Source of the DNA: an uncultured Bacteroidota bacterium
Lineage (GTDB): Bacteria > Bacteroidota > Bacteroidia > Chitinophagales > Chitinophagaceae
Assembly (NCBI GenBank): GCA_946479535.1
Contig: CAMLGP010000152.1
Coordinates: 1-6,751 of the forward strand
DNA: 6,751 bases
Direction of reading: 5' to 3'
Below the pieces are notes generated by a model, which ran no database searches, was not told where the DNA came from, and worked only from the letters and a program-made list of their open reading frames with translations. Positions 1 through 6,692 of the stretch are shown piece after piece. The position numbers and the translations under genes are program-made. Position 1 is the first letter of the stretch. Each line of letters opens with the position of its first letter.

Positions 1-3000
1 CCCAGCCTTCCGTCAACATAATTGTTGGAGTTCACATTTGCCATACCTGAATTGCTGGGCACAGAATCTCGCCTTATACAATTTGAGCCATTGGATGTAA
101 ATCCTGCCGGGCAGCCATATACATAGAATTGTTTACCAACGGCATCCCTTGTAGAGAAGATCAGATTAAGGGGATTAGCGCAAACATAATAACAGCGGGC
201 ATTTCTTAATTCCTGTTCGGTGTTATTGTATACTTCCACTCCAAACAGGGCAGGATTGAAACTTGATGCGCTTACTTCATTGTAACCCTCAATTCGAATG
301 GTGTGTATACCAGCTGAAAGCGAATCTGGAAATATATGCCAACGTTCGAAATTTCTTAGCGATGCAAAATCATCCAGATGTTTGAATAACACGCCGTCTA
401 TATACACATTTATCCTGTTATCAGCAGCCATTCCAATATAATAAGCCTTAGTTGCCGGAATGTATAAAGTATCAGTATATCCGGTATACACGCCCTGTGG
501 CTGATAAGCCTGCGTGCCTGGAGGCTGACAAGGCCAGATACCAGACCGGTTCAATGGTCCTATGAGGCTATCGTTACCGGTTGGAAATACCTGCGGCTGA
601 AAGAGAAATGCAGCTTCAGTATGGGTTTGCGACTGATCAACAGGTATGATTTTATTGCTTTGGGTCTTTAAGGGTTGAATCAAAGATGATGTCATTGGCC
701 TGCTTGCCGTAGTACTGTCGGGAGCAACAGGATTTATTTCAACTGGAGTTAAAAGACCTTTTTTCTTCTTCTTGAGATTCGAAGGTTCTTCTTGCGGAGC
801 CATCATTCTCGATTGACCTCCCCCACCGCCTCCTGAAAGAATACAACTGGAAGTTGGATCACATGCACCTCCGGTAAAGCCCTGAACATTCACCCAGAGA
901 TTATTGTTGGTTATGGGACTGCAGGAGGTTTGTGTCCAGTTATAGATAAAGCTTCCACAGGCGCTATAATTTACATCCTGATAATTGGCCAGGCAAATGT
1001 CAATAGTATCAAGTACGGTTGCCGGCATTATTGAATCCCTGATACAATAATTGGGATTGTTGGGGTTGAGGTTGTATCCAGCGGGGCAGGTTTTCACTTT
1101 AGTGCTGCAGATAGGATTTGCAGTAACCCAGTTTTGCCTGAACTCAGCCGCAGTGGCTTCAATAACTTTAGAATTTGTATTTAGTACAAGTTCGTATTGC
1201 TGGGTATTTACATTCTTCACCATCGGATTTTGTAACATACTGATATTACCCACAGTGGCAGCAACGTTTCGACGTCCAGACCGTACAATTTTGATATTTA
1301 CATCAAATCCGGTATAGGGCGTTCCATCCCTATTGATAATATAAAAGTATTTTGCTCCGCCTCTTATTATACTTGAATCAATGGCCCAGGCACGCGTGGC
1401 TCCGGGGAATGTGGCAAATGGAACAGTACAATTGGGTAATTGAGATCCTACTGCCTGTTTTCCTGCAACCAGTATTTCATCTCCACTGCTTAAAAACACA
1501 CTATCTGGAGCAGGAAGGCCGGAAATGATCTTTCCATCCCTGATTTGAACATGACTGAATGCTACATCGATATTTTTATAGGCCATCCCCATTCCATCAT
1601 AGGCCCAATGGGATGGATATTTAAAAGTATATATCGGATCGTTGAATTCATTTTGGGTCCTGCTCAGCACCACTTCTCCAGTCTCGCTGTCATAAAGCAG
1701 ATCTTTTGTTGAGACCTTGCTTCCCTTGTCAATTGAAATAACACTGTCCACTATACCGTAACGCTGAATTACCTTAAGCGTGGCGGTGGACCTGAACTGC
1801 GTTTCTTCACGCTGGGCCAGATTAAGGAAGGAAGGAATAACCAGGAAGGGAGGAAGGAAGGGAATAGAGAACATATCTGCATTAAGGTTCACATTGTTTC
1901 CGTTGCTAATGGAAACCTGCTCCCGCATATCCATCATCAATTCTACATCCTTGCCAATAATCGCGGCCGTATCTATGACTCCTGCTGGGCTTATCACGCT
2001 GACTGTATTATCAAGCTGTTTGAATTCCATTTTTTGATCAGCCACCTTATAAATATTTTCTGTATAGATCAACGGTGTTAAGGGATCGGTTTCTGAGAAA
2101 GAAGCTTCAGACCTCGGCTTGCCGTTCATATCATTCAGCTCAATTTTAAAGCCCTGTGAAAGAGTTACATAATGCTTTGCATTGATACGAAGGAAATTAG
2201 CCAGCGCTGGCTTATATCTTTTTTTGGTATCATTATCAAGCATGGTTCTGTCTGTATAAACCGGGAAATCATAGGTCGTATAAAAGGATGTCTCGGAAAA
2301 ACCATTGGCTGATTTTACATTCTTATAGTTTATGGTTCGAACTTTTACCTTGCTATATCCAACACTGGCGGAAGGGAAAAGTGATTCACCTAAAGGCTCT
2401 TCAGAATAGCCAAGAGTTACCGGGCCCAACGGTGCTATTTTTTCAACATATTCAATTGGTTGCCGGAAGGGATTTTCCTCGGAACCTATACCGGGCTCAT
2501 AACTGGCTACGCCGCTGCTAATTGTTTGGTTAACACCATTGATCATTTTTTGCGTGAGATAAGTATACTCCCTACCGTACATGGCAGCGCGTTGGCCAGT
2601 CATTTTATCCCATTTGTCGTACATGATCACTTTCTTGACCCGGTAACCACCTCCGTATTTTTTGAAATACGGGTTATTTAGTCGGATATAGGTTCTACTG
2701 GTATCGATGACTGAGCACCATTTATTTTCATTCCTGCGTGCTATCGCATCGAAAGAAGAGAAAGCATTCCTTATATTATCAGCCATGGTAAAAATCATTT
2801 TTACCCCATCCGCCAAATCAAGATTATCCGCAGTTTCGGAGCCGGGATACGCCTTTGAAGGAAGATTTAGCCGAAGAAATTGTATACCGGCTTTTGCCAG
2901 TGGGCTATAGGATCCTGCCTCATCCCCTTTCAGCGAAATGCCACTTAATTTAACCCAGATAATATTTGAACTCAGCATTCCATAATTGCCCCCATCAAGG

Positions 3001-6000
3001 TCTGCATAACAGGAAACATATTCAGAACCGCCTCCAAATTGATCACCTGGCATCCTAACAAACAGTTTGAAGAATAATTTCTGTTGTCCTTTTAAATATT
3101 TCTGGTATACATCTGCCTTATTTGAAACAGCTTGCGGAACTGCGATATATGCATAAAGATTGTCGCCTGAACTGGTATAGAGCTGGTTGGAGTATGTAGC
3201 TGCATCCGGGACCGATGACAATCCCACCAGTTTAAATAACTGCATAGCCGTCCTGTTCTGTACATATCCATAATCATCACTCTCATATATTACCTTAAGA
3301 GATCCGCCAGAAGGGAGATATATTGAATCAAGCGCCCAGGCTCCTGCATTATTGGCCGCACCAGTACTATCCTGAATAGAATATGGATATTCTGCATTGG
3401 TAATCAAATTACCCGTTGTTGAGCCCGGATTCTGAAGTGGATCTTTATAAGATCCCCAGCGATCACTCGACTTTAGATTATAACTCGGATTTTTGCTATT
3501 GTAACTGAATACGTAAGGGTTCTGTTTTCCTTTTTCATTGCCGTTATAGCTGAACCATACCATTTTCAGCGTTAGCTTGCCACTATCATTGGCAGGCTTG
3601 TTAACACCCGGACAAAGCTGATAGGTATATTCAAAATGAGCAGTCTTGATTGGAGTTGCAGCCGTTCCTTTTTTTATAAAATCAGCTAGACTGTAAAGGT
3701 TTATCTCCTTAAGCCTTTTTGCAGAATTATCATTATACTTATGTCCTCCTTCATCAATAGGCAGCTGATCCAGCCTGTTTTCAACGGTAAAGGTGGCAAT
3801 CATGGTCTTGGATTGAATTGAATGGAGATACCATAATTCCTTTTCACCATACACATAACTCCCCTTATCATCTCTGGTTTCCGTTTTAAGGCCCTCATTA
3901 TAAGTAACACTGTCCTGAATGTATGGCGCCCTCCAGCGGTAAGGGTTGGCAATACCGCTAACCTTTGAATAATTGAACTTGACTGCATCACCAAGATCAT
4001 CATTAGATATCCCGTTACCGGTGACATCCACATAATCTTCAGACAGTATTGCGGTAAGAAGGAAGGAATGAGCATAAGCTGGAGTTATCTCGCTATTGTA
4101 ATACCAGTCCTTTCCATTGTGATTATTAACTGTATTGTCAACTCCATTATTATACCCTACCAGGCTGGTTTGCGCATTACCCCGGCTATTTTGAACAGAG
4201 AAAGTTGATTCTCTCTGTTTCAAATTATAAACTGGAATTCCGTAGATATATCTTCTGCCATCAGGATTCAGGATATCAATCTCTGACATATGCGTTTCTT
4301 TCCTGAAACTGTTGATCCTTTTTTCTTTAATGAGATAAGGACTAACGGTAAATTCGGTTTTGGCTGGAGGAAATAAATATTGTTGAGGGATCGGCACAAC
4401 GGTTGCATTAGTGGGTGTGGACCAAAGCAGTCTTGTCACTGCCTTCCCCTTGTTTTCATAGTATTCCATTTTAATGGTATAAAATTCCCCTTCCACCAGG
4501 TTAACAATGCTGGTATTGATCATGTGCGCATGGTCATCCCACTGATTGATGATCAAAGAATCGTTAAGCCATACACGAATTCCGTCATCGCTATCCGTTT
4601 TGATATTATAGGTTCCTGTTGATGGAGCTTTCAATCGGCCAACACGGCGAATTGAAAATCTGTCAGAAGGCATGCCGGTATAAGGAGCACCCTTACCCCA
4701 ATCGAAATTGACAGTTGCATCCTGCCTAAGATCAGGTGTACCACCAAAATTCAATTGTTTATAATATTCCGCAGGCAATCCCGTACCTGTTCCCTCCAGA
4801 TTTTCCCAGCCACTGATACTACAGTTATCAGGCGTGAACTGGTTGATGGTATAGTTTTCAATGTATTTTGACAGGCCCACAGCATCTGCTTCTTTGGCAT
4901 TGAGATAGGATATGACCTGTGTCCTTTTATCACGTTGAGTCCTTATTGTATTCTGTGGAGTCAGTAGCGATTGACCAACCAGCCGTTTATTTTTATATCG
5001 TAAAAGATAATTGGTTGCCTGTATGCTTGAACTGCTGTTTCCTGCCTGGAACAAACCAACGGTGACCACATCGTCTCCACCAATTGCGTTGTAGAAACTC
5101 CTTGAATTAATGGCTTTCTCACCCGGGTTACGGAAATAGACTGCTTCAAACGAATCCTTATTACTTCTGAAATCGATGATATTCTTTAGTGTGTTATCTC
5201 CAAGCCAGGGACCATTTTGAGTAAAGGCCCGGTTGATATTAAGATCTATTCCGCCATGAACAAGGTTTCCGGTGCCTAAATCAACGCTGACTCTGTTAGA
5301 AGCATCTTTGGTACGAATAAAATGATCATAAACAAACCCTATGTCGCCGCGATAGGCACGGAACATGCCACCTGTTCCTTCGCCTGTTATTGAAAAAGCA
5401 TCATAGGTATACATTGGCACAGCAATATGTGGCATAGCTGGTTTCTCTCTGTAGGGTATTTCTTTTTCCCGGTTAAAATCCAACAATGATGATCTGTTCT
5501 TTGCACCTTCCTGATAATATAAATATCCGAACGATGGAAGTGCCAACATGCTGTCTTGTGGTTTTATCCCCTGCTTAGAGACATATCCACTAATATAGAA
5601 ATCAGGGTGAAATGCGTTAATCTCTGCTCCAATTTTCCCAGTAAAAGAAAATTGGGTGCTTGTAAACGGCATTGTAATAGATGGCGTGAAGGTTGGCGAA
5701 GCAAAGCTTATTCCACTCGAAAAGGTCTGGCTGGCTGATCTGTTATTATTCTGGTTTTTAAGGTCGTTTTTGAATTGGGTTACCCCAACAGACATTTGAA
5801 GAGATTTAATCCCTGATCTCGAATTATACGGCAGAGACGTTGTGAAGGTTCCATAAGTTCCTTTTTCTTCTGCATCATACTGTCCAAATTTCAACGATAG
5901 GGACGGGGCTATTGTTAGTCCCTCCTGTGAGTTATTTGTTATTGACAATCCTCCAGACAAAGGCCCTTTGGCTCCTGTTCCAGAATTAATAGAAGCATTA

Positions 6001-6692
6001 ACAGAGTTCTCAATGCCCCAACCTTTGTAGTTATTGTGAAATACACCAAGACTTGCACCCACACTGATAGGCGCACCAACAATTTCAACATCACCTCCTG
6101 CAGTAACTCCAATTGTTTTATTTTCTTTTATAGTGGTAACCTTCTTGATAGAATCAGATTTGCCATTGAAGTCATCAGGCAATCCGCGAAGATTACGCGT
6201 AATCGTTCCAGGATTTACATTCCATCCCAATCCCACCCAGCTGGCTTCCTGATCCATAGTAATTCCACCCCGGTATGATAAGCCAATGGGATAACCGCCA
6301 ATATCCATTAAAGGAATGTTGTAAGAAAAATCGCCTGAAAAAAGATCAACAACATTATTTGCATTTACGGATTGAAAAGCTGCCATCTCCGGTTGAGAGG
6401 GTCCACCGATATAATCTTTATTGACTTCATTATTTCTAATTCCGATCTTAAACACCGGCTTCTTATTCTTTGGAACAGTAGAAGTCGCTTTTATATGATT
6501 CTCTTTTACTGGCCTATCTACTCTATTAATCAACTCACCAGCATACCTATGATCACCTCCTCCATACATCATCCAGGATCTATCTCTGTTTATTGTACTT
6601 ACACTTCCTGCCCATGCAAAATTGCTAATGAATAACAACAGGAAGCAATAGGCAACAAATTTGGAGTGGCGGCTAATGGTATTGAGTATCAT
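1..6692 (-). CDS. Giant secreted multidomain protein with PA14 domain, Bacteroidota type (C-terminus beyond window)
   Basis: One unbroken reading frame of 2,230 complete codons runs from the ATG at 6692-6690 to base 1, where it leaves the window still open. An in-frame TGA (6722-6720) lies ten codons upstream, and no other start codon lies between it and this ATG, so the start is well fixed. Modules in order: signal peptide (1-28), a GITMDQEASWVGLGWN signature (143-158), a beta-strand-rich Gly/Ser region (about 190-371), a PA14 domain (about 636-776), a long conserved unnamed region, a TKDLLYD...HWAYDGMG block (1662-1708), an RSGRRN block (1804-1809), a Cys-rich part, a Gly6/Lys5 linker and a probable beta-sandwich (about 2065-2160). 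I recognise several blocks from large uncharacterised proteins of Chitinophagaceae and relatives, some of which end in Rhs-type regions. Likely exported and surface-exposed or released. The molecular function is not known; ligand binding through PA14 is an inference. No frameshift or internal stop was found. Confidence 0.95.
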   Translation of the reverse strand, partial: MILNTISRHSKFVAYCFLLLFISNFAWAGSVSTINRDRSWMMYGGGDHRYAGELINRVDRPVKENHIKATSTVPKNKKPVFKIGIRNNEVNKDYIGGPSQPEMAAFQSVNANNVVDLFSGDFSYNIPLMDIGGYPIGLSYRGGITMDQEASWVGLGWNVNPGTITRNLRGLPDDFNGKSDSIKKVTTIKENKTIGVTAGGDVEIVGAPISVGASLGVFHNNYKGWGIENSVNASINSGTGAKGPLSGGLSITNNSQEGLTIAPSLSLKFGQYDAEEKGTYGTFTTSLPYNSRSGIKSLQMSVGVTQFKNDLKNQNNNRSASQTFSSGISFASPTFTPSITMPFTSTQFSFTGKIGAEINAFHPDFYISGYVSKQGIKPQDSMLALPSFGYLYYQEGAKNRSSLLDFNREKEIPYREKPAMPHIAVPMYTYDAFSITGEGTGGMFRAYRGDIGFVYDHFIRTKDASNRVSVDLGTGNLVHGGIDLNINRAFTQNGPWLGDNTLKNIIDFRSNKDSFEAVYFRNPGEKAINSRSFYNAIGGDDVVTVGLFQAGNSSSSIQATNYLLRYKNKRLVGQSLLTPQNTIRTQRDKRTQVISYLNAKEADAVGLSKYIENYTINQFTPDNCSISGWENLEGTGTGLPAEYYKQLNFGGTPDLRQDATVNFDWGKGAPYTGMPSDRFSIRRVGRLKAPSTGTYNIKTDSDDGIRVWLNDSLIINQWDDHAHMINTSIVNLVEGEFYTIKMEYYENKGKAVTRLLWSTPTNATVVPIPQQYLFPPAKTEFTVSPYLIKEKRINSFRKETHMSEIDILNPDGRRYIYGIPVYNLKQRESTFSVQNSRGNAQTSLVGYNNGVDNTVNNHNGKDWYYNSEITPAYAHSFLLTAILSEDYVDVTGNGISNDDLGDAVKFNYSKVSGIANPYRWRAPYIQDSVTYNEGLKTETRDDKGSYVYGEKELWYLHSIQSKTMIATFTVENRLDQLPIDEGGHKYNDNSAKRLKEINLYSLADFIKKGTAATPIKTAHFEYTYQLCPGVNKPANDSGKLTLKMVWFSYNGNEKGKQNPYVFSYNSKNPSYNLKSSDRWGSYKDPLQNPGSTTGNLITNAEYPYSIQDSTGAANNAGAWALDSIYLPSGGSLKVIYESDDYGYVQNRTAMQLFKLVGLSSVPDAATYSNQLYTSSGDNLYAYIAVPQAVSNKADVYQKYLKGQQKLFFKLFVRMPGDQFGGGSEYVSCYADLDGGNYGMLSSNIIWVKLSGISLKGDEAGSYSPLAKAGIQFLRLNLPSKAYPGSETADNLDLADGVKMIFTMADNIRNAFSSFDAIARRNENKWCSVIDTSRTYIRLNNPYFKKYGGGYRVKKVIMYDKWDKMTGQRAAMYGREYTYLTQKMINGVNQTISSGVASYEPGIGSEENPFRQPIEYVEKIAPLGPVTLGYSEEPLGESLFPSASVGYSKVKVRTINYKNVKSANGFSETSFYTTYDFPVYTDRTMLDNDTKKRYKPALANFLRINAKHYVTLSQGFKIELNDMNGKPRSEASFSETDPLTPLIYTENIYKVADQKMEFKQLDNTVSVISPAGVIDTAAIIGKDVELMMDMREQVSISNGNNVNLNADMFSIPFLPPFLVIPSFLNLAQREETQFRSTATLKVIQRYGIVDSVISIDKGSKVSTKDLLYDSETGEVVLSRTQNEFNDPIYTFKYPSHWAYDGMGMAYKNIDVAFSHVQIRDGKIISGLPAPDSVFLSSGDEILVAGKQAVGSQLPNCTVPFATFPGATRAWAIDSSIIRGGAKYFYIINRDGTPYTGFDVNIKIVRSGRRNVAATVGNISMLQNPMVKNVNTQQYELVLNTNSKVIEATAAEFRQNWVTANPICSTKVKTCPAGYNLNPNNPNYCIRDSIMPATVLDTIDICLANYQDVNYSACGSFIYNWTQTSCSPITNNNLWVNVQGFTGGACDPTSSCILSGGGGGGQSRMMAPQEEPSNLKKKKKGLLTPVEINPVAPDSTTASRPMTSSLIQPLKTQSNKIIPVDQSQTHTEAAFLFQPQVFPTGNDSLIGPLNRSGIWPCQPPGTQAYQPQGVYTGYTDTLYIPATKAYYIGMAADNRINVYIDGVLFKHLDDFASLRNFERWHIFPDSLSAGIHTIRIEGYNEVSASSFNPALFGVEVYNNTEQELRNARCYYVCANPLNLIFSTRDAVGKQFYVYGCPAGFTSNGSNCIRRDSVPSNSGMANVNSNNYVDGRL
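54..113 (-). repeat. CPAG cysteine motif, copy 2 (residues 2194-2213)
   Basis: Copy 2 reads CPAGFTSNGSNC (2194-2205) followed by IRRDSVPS. It lies about 325 residues after copy 1 with a shorter spacer between the two cysteines (11 instead of 14 residues). It follows the probable beta-sandwich module and another cysteine pair (C2167, C2171). Further copies could exist past the window edge. Confidence 0.6.
213..500 (-). other. Probable beta-sandwich ligand-binding module (residues ~2065-2160)
   Basis: After the linker comes a compact module: TDTLYIPATKAYYIGMAAD, then NRINVYIDGVLFKHLDD, a stretch with W and F residues (FERWHIFPDSL), AGIHTIRIEGYNE, and a closing strand ALFGVEVYNN (ending about residue 2157). 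The order 'tD..y.ig.aaDn...vyiDG', 'W..f...l..G.htirie' and a final 'fgvevy' is typical of PA14-like or galactose-binding-like beta sandwiches, where a strand carrying an Asp-Gly turn precedes a 'l..G.H.i.v' strand. It lacks the clear DDG motif of the first PA14 domain. A second carbohydrate- or protein-binding site is the likely role, by inference. Confidence 0.55.
558..833 (-). other. Low-complexity linker with Gly6 and Lys5 runs (residues 1954-2045)
   Basis: The region begins with six glycines (1954-1959), then Met/Gln/Glu/Pro residues, five lysines in a row (1974-1978), and about 65 residues rich in Ser, Thr, Pro and Gln with few large hydrophobics. This is the composition of a flexible linker. 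It separates the cysteine-rich segment that ends at C1950 from the probable beta-sandwich module at about 2065. The six Gly codons use all four third bases in places, so recent slippage of one repeat unit is not obvious. Confidence 0.65.
1020..1088 (-). repeat. CPAG cysteine motif, copy 1 (residues 1869-1891)
   Basis: Copy 1 reads CPAGYNLNPNNPNYC (1869-1883) followed by IRDSIMPA. It shares with copy 2 (bases 54-113) the frame C-P-A-G-aromatic, Asn-rich spacer, N-x(0-1)-C-I-R, D-S and a nearby Pro. The pair of cysteines 14 residues apart probably forms a disulfide in an exported protein. The repeat exists at protein level; the DNA copies have diverged. Confidence 0.6.
1128..1304 (-). other. 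Conserved family block with RSGRRN motif (residues ~1797-1855)
   Basis: This region contains VNIKIVRSGRRN (the RSGRRN part is residues 1804-1809), then a strand-turn-strand stretch with VGNISMLQNP, and ends EFRQNW with W1855. I recall the SGRRN element and the closing 'eF.d.W' in the same position of related giant proteins. It directly precedes the cysteine-rich part, so W1855 is a likely domain border. Function unknown. Confidence 0.5.
1569..1709 (-). other. Conserved family block TKDLLYD...HWAYDGMG (residues 1662-1708)
   Basis: The block begins TKDLLYDSETGEVVLSRT (1662-1679), continues with NEFNDPIYTFKYPS (1681-1694) and ends HWAYDGMGMAYKNI (1695-1708). I recognise near-identical wording in large secreted proteins of Bacteroidota, often together with the N-terminal GITMDQEASW motif. 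It looks like two or three beta strands linked by a DxETGE turn, vaguely like one degenerate YD/Rhs unit ('YD..tGev...'), but it is not repeated in tandem. No function is assigned. Confidence 0.55.
1824..1870 (-). other. Pro/Phe/Leu-rich hydrophobic patch over a homopurine tract
   Basis: Residues 1609-1623 read SIPFLPPFLVIPSFL, an uncharged stretch interrupted by prolines, so it is unlikely to be a normal membrane helix. It is followed by the charged NLAQREE. On the DNA the plus strand is almost all purine (1824-1840 and 1843-1870, mostly GGAA/GGGA units) and the coding strand almost all pyrimidine. I recall a similar Pro/Phe-rich patch at the same place in relatives, just before the block at 1662-1708, so the protein feature is probably old and the base skew a consequence of the Phe, Leu, Pro and Ser codons. 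Confidence 0.55.
3987..4028 (-). other. Asp/Gly/Asn-rich loop, possible calcium site (residues 889-902)
   Basis: Residues 889-902 read DVTGNGISNDDLGD. The spacing of D889, N893, N897, D898 and D899 around a G-N-G turn resembles calcium-binding loops of the DxDGxxD kind found in FG-GAP and dockerin-like repeats, although the second acidic position is Thr891. I recall this block as conserved in related Bacteroidota giants, followed as here by KFNYSKV. A structural role for calcium is inference. Confidence 0.4.
4365..4787 (-). other. PA14 domain (residues ~636-776)
   Basis: The segment has the family's landmarks in order: GLPAEYY near the start (638-644), a central TDSDDGIRVWLND (699-711), W718 followed by DDH, a hydrophobic strand before LVEGEFYTIKMEYYEN, then a small-residue strand ending in LLW and a Pro-rich exit with YLFPP. 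At about 140 residues it has the usual size of a PA14 beta-barrel. PA14 domains occur in anthrax protective antigen, glycosidases and adhesins, and several bind carbohydrate, some through calcium held by neighbouring aspartates. D702-D703 are the candidate equivalents here; ligand and metal use are inference. The domain is inserted in the first third of the chain, between conserved regions that do not resemble it. Confidence 0.9.
5580..6125 (-). other. Gly/Ser-rich beta-strand region (residues ~190-371)
   Basis: This stretch alternates polar and hydrophobic residues with frequent Gly, Ser, Thr and Asn. Examples are ISVGASLGVF (209-218), later runs such as GLSITNNS and APSLSLKFG, and an aromatic end FYISGYVSK (365-373). 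The pattern suggests a series of beta strands with Asn/Gly turns, like a beta-helix, a beta-barrel or the wall of a beta-shell. There are no cysteines. A true outer-membrane barrel is possible but not favoured, because most of the protein follows it as extracellular-type modules. The structural reading is by eye. Confidence 0.45.
6171..6359 (-). other. Conserved N-terminal signature region (residues 112-174)
   Basis: The block starts with NNVVDLFSGDFSYNIPL (112-128), continues through GGYPIGLSYRGG (132-143) and GITMDQEASWVGLGWN (143-158), and ends RNLRGLPDD (166-174). I recognise this as the entry motif of many giant Bacteroidota proteins. It resembles the start of SpvB/TcaC- and Rhs-type shells, where a secreted protein opens with 'vdl.tG.f.y.iPl' followed by 'isY.sg' and 'GlGW'. 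The motif is seen directly; the family link is from memory and was not searched. The region probably forms beta strands that begin a large beta-rich fold. Confidence 0.7.
6609..6692 (-). other. Signal peptide (Sec type), residues 1-28
   Basis: The first 28 residues have the three parts of a Sec signal: a short basic start (R8, H9, K11), a hydrophobic core (about residues 12-25, including FLLLF) and an A-W-A motif at 26-28 that fits signal peptidase I cleavage before G29. C16 sits inside the hydrophobic core and is not followed by a lipobox-like context at the right place, so a lipoprotein signal is less likely. Export to the periplasm follows. The outer-membrane step, possibly type IX secretion, cannot be judged because the C-terminus is absent. 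Confidence 0.85.

Noticed and set aside
1051..1317. 88-codon plus-strand open frame with hydrophobic content, resembling a small membrane protein
   Set aside because: It lies wholly opposite the giant gene, has no recognisable family and no plausible start signal, and its hydrophobic look is the complement of the minus-strand coding sequence.
1780..2681. Three plus-strand open frames (1780-2037, 2288-2521, 2460-2681)
   Set aside because: All are antisense to a conserved continuous frame; two overlap each other in different frames and none resembles a protein family.
3092..5149. Four minus-strand open frames (3092-3286, 3800-4075, 4751-4933, 4961-5149)
   Set aside because: All four sit in the same alternative frame of the giant gene, one base out of register. 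The main frame remains open through each and carries the family motifs, so they are not frameshifted fragments.
5580..6359. Reading the N-terminal beta-rich region as a TonB-dependent receptor or other outer-membrane barrel
   Set aside because: There is no plug domain, TonB box or C-terminal barrel signature, and more than 1,800 residues of extracellular-type modules follow.
6036..6635. Plus-strand open frames 6036-6278 and 6372-6635
   Set aside because: They lie opposite the most strongly conserved N-terminal part and the region behind the signal peptide; no family or start signal was seen.
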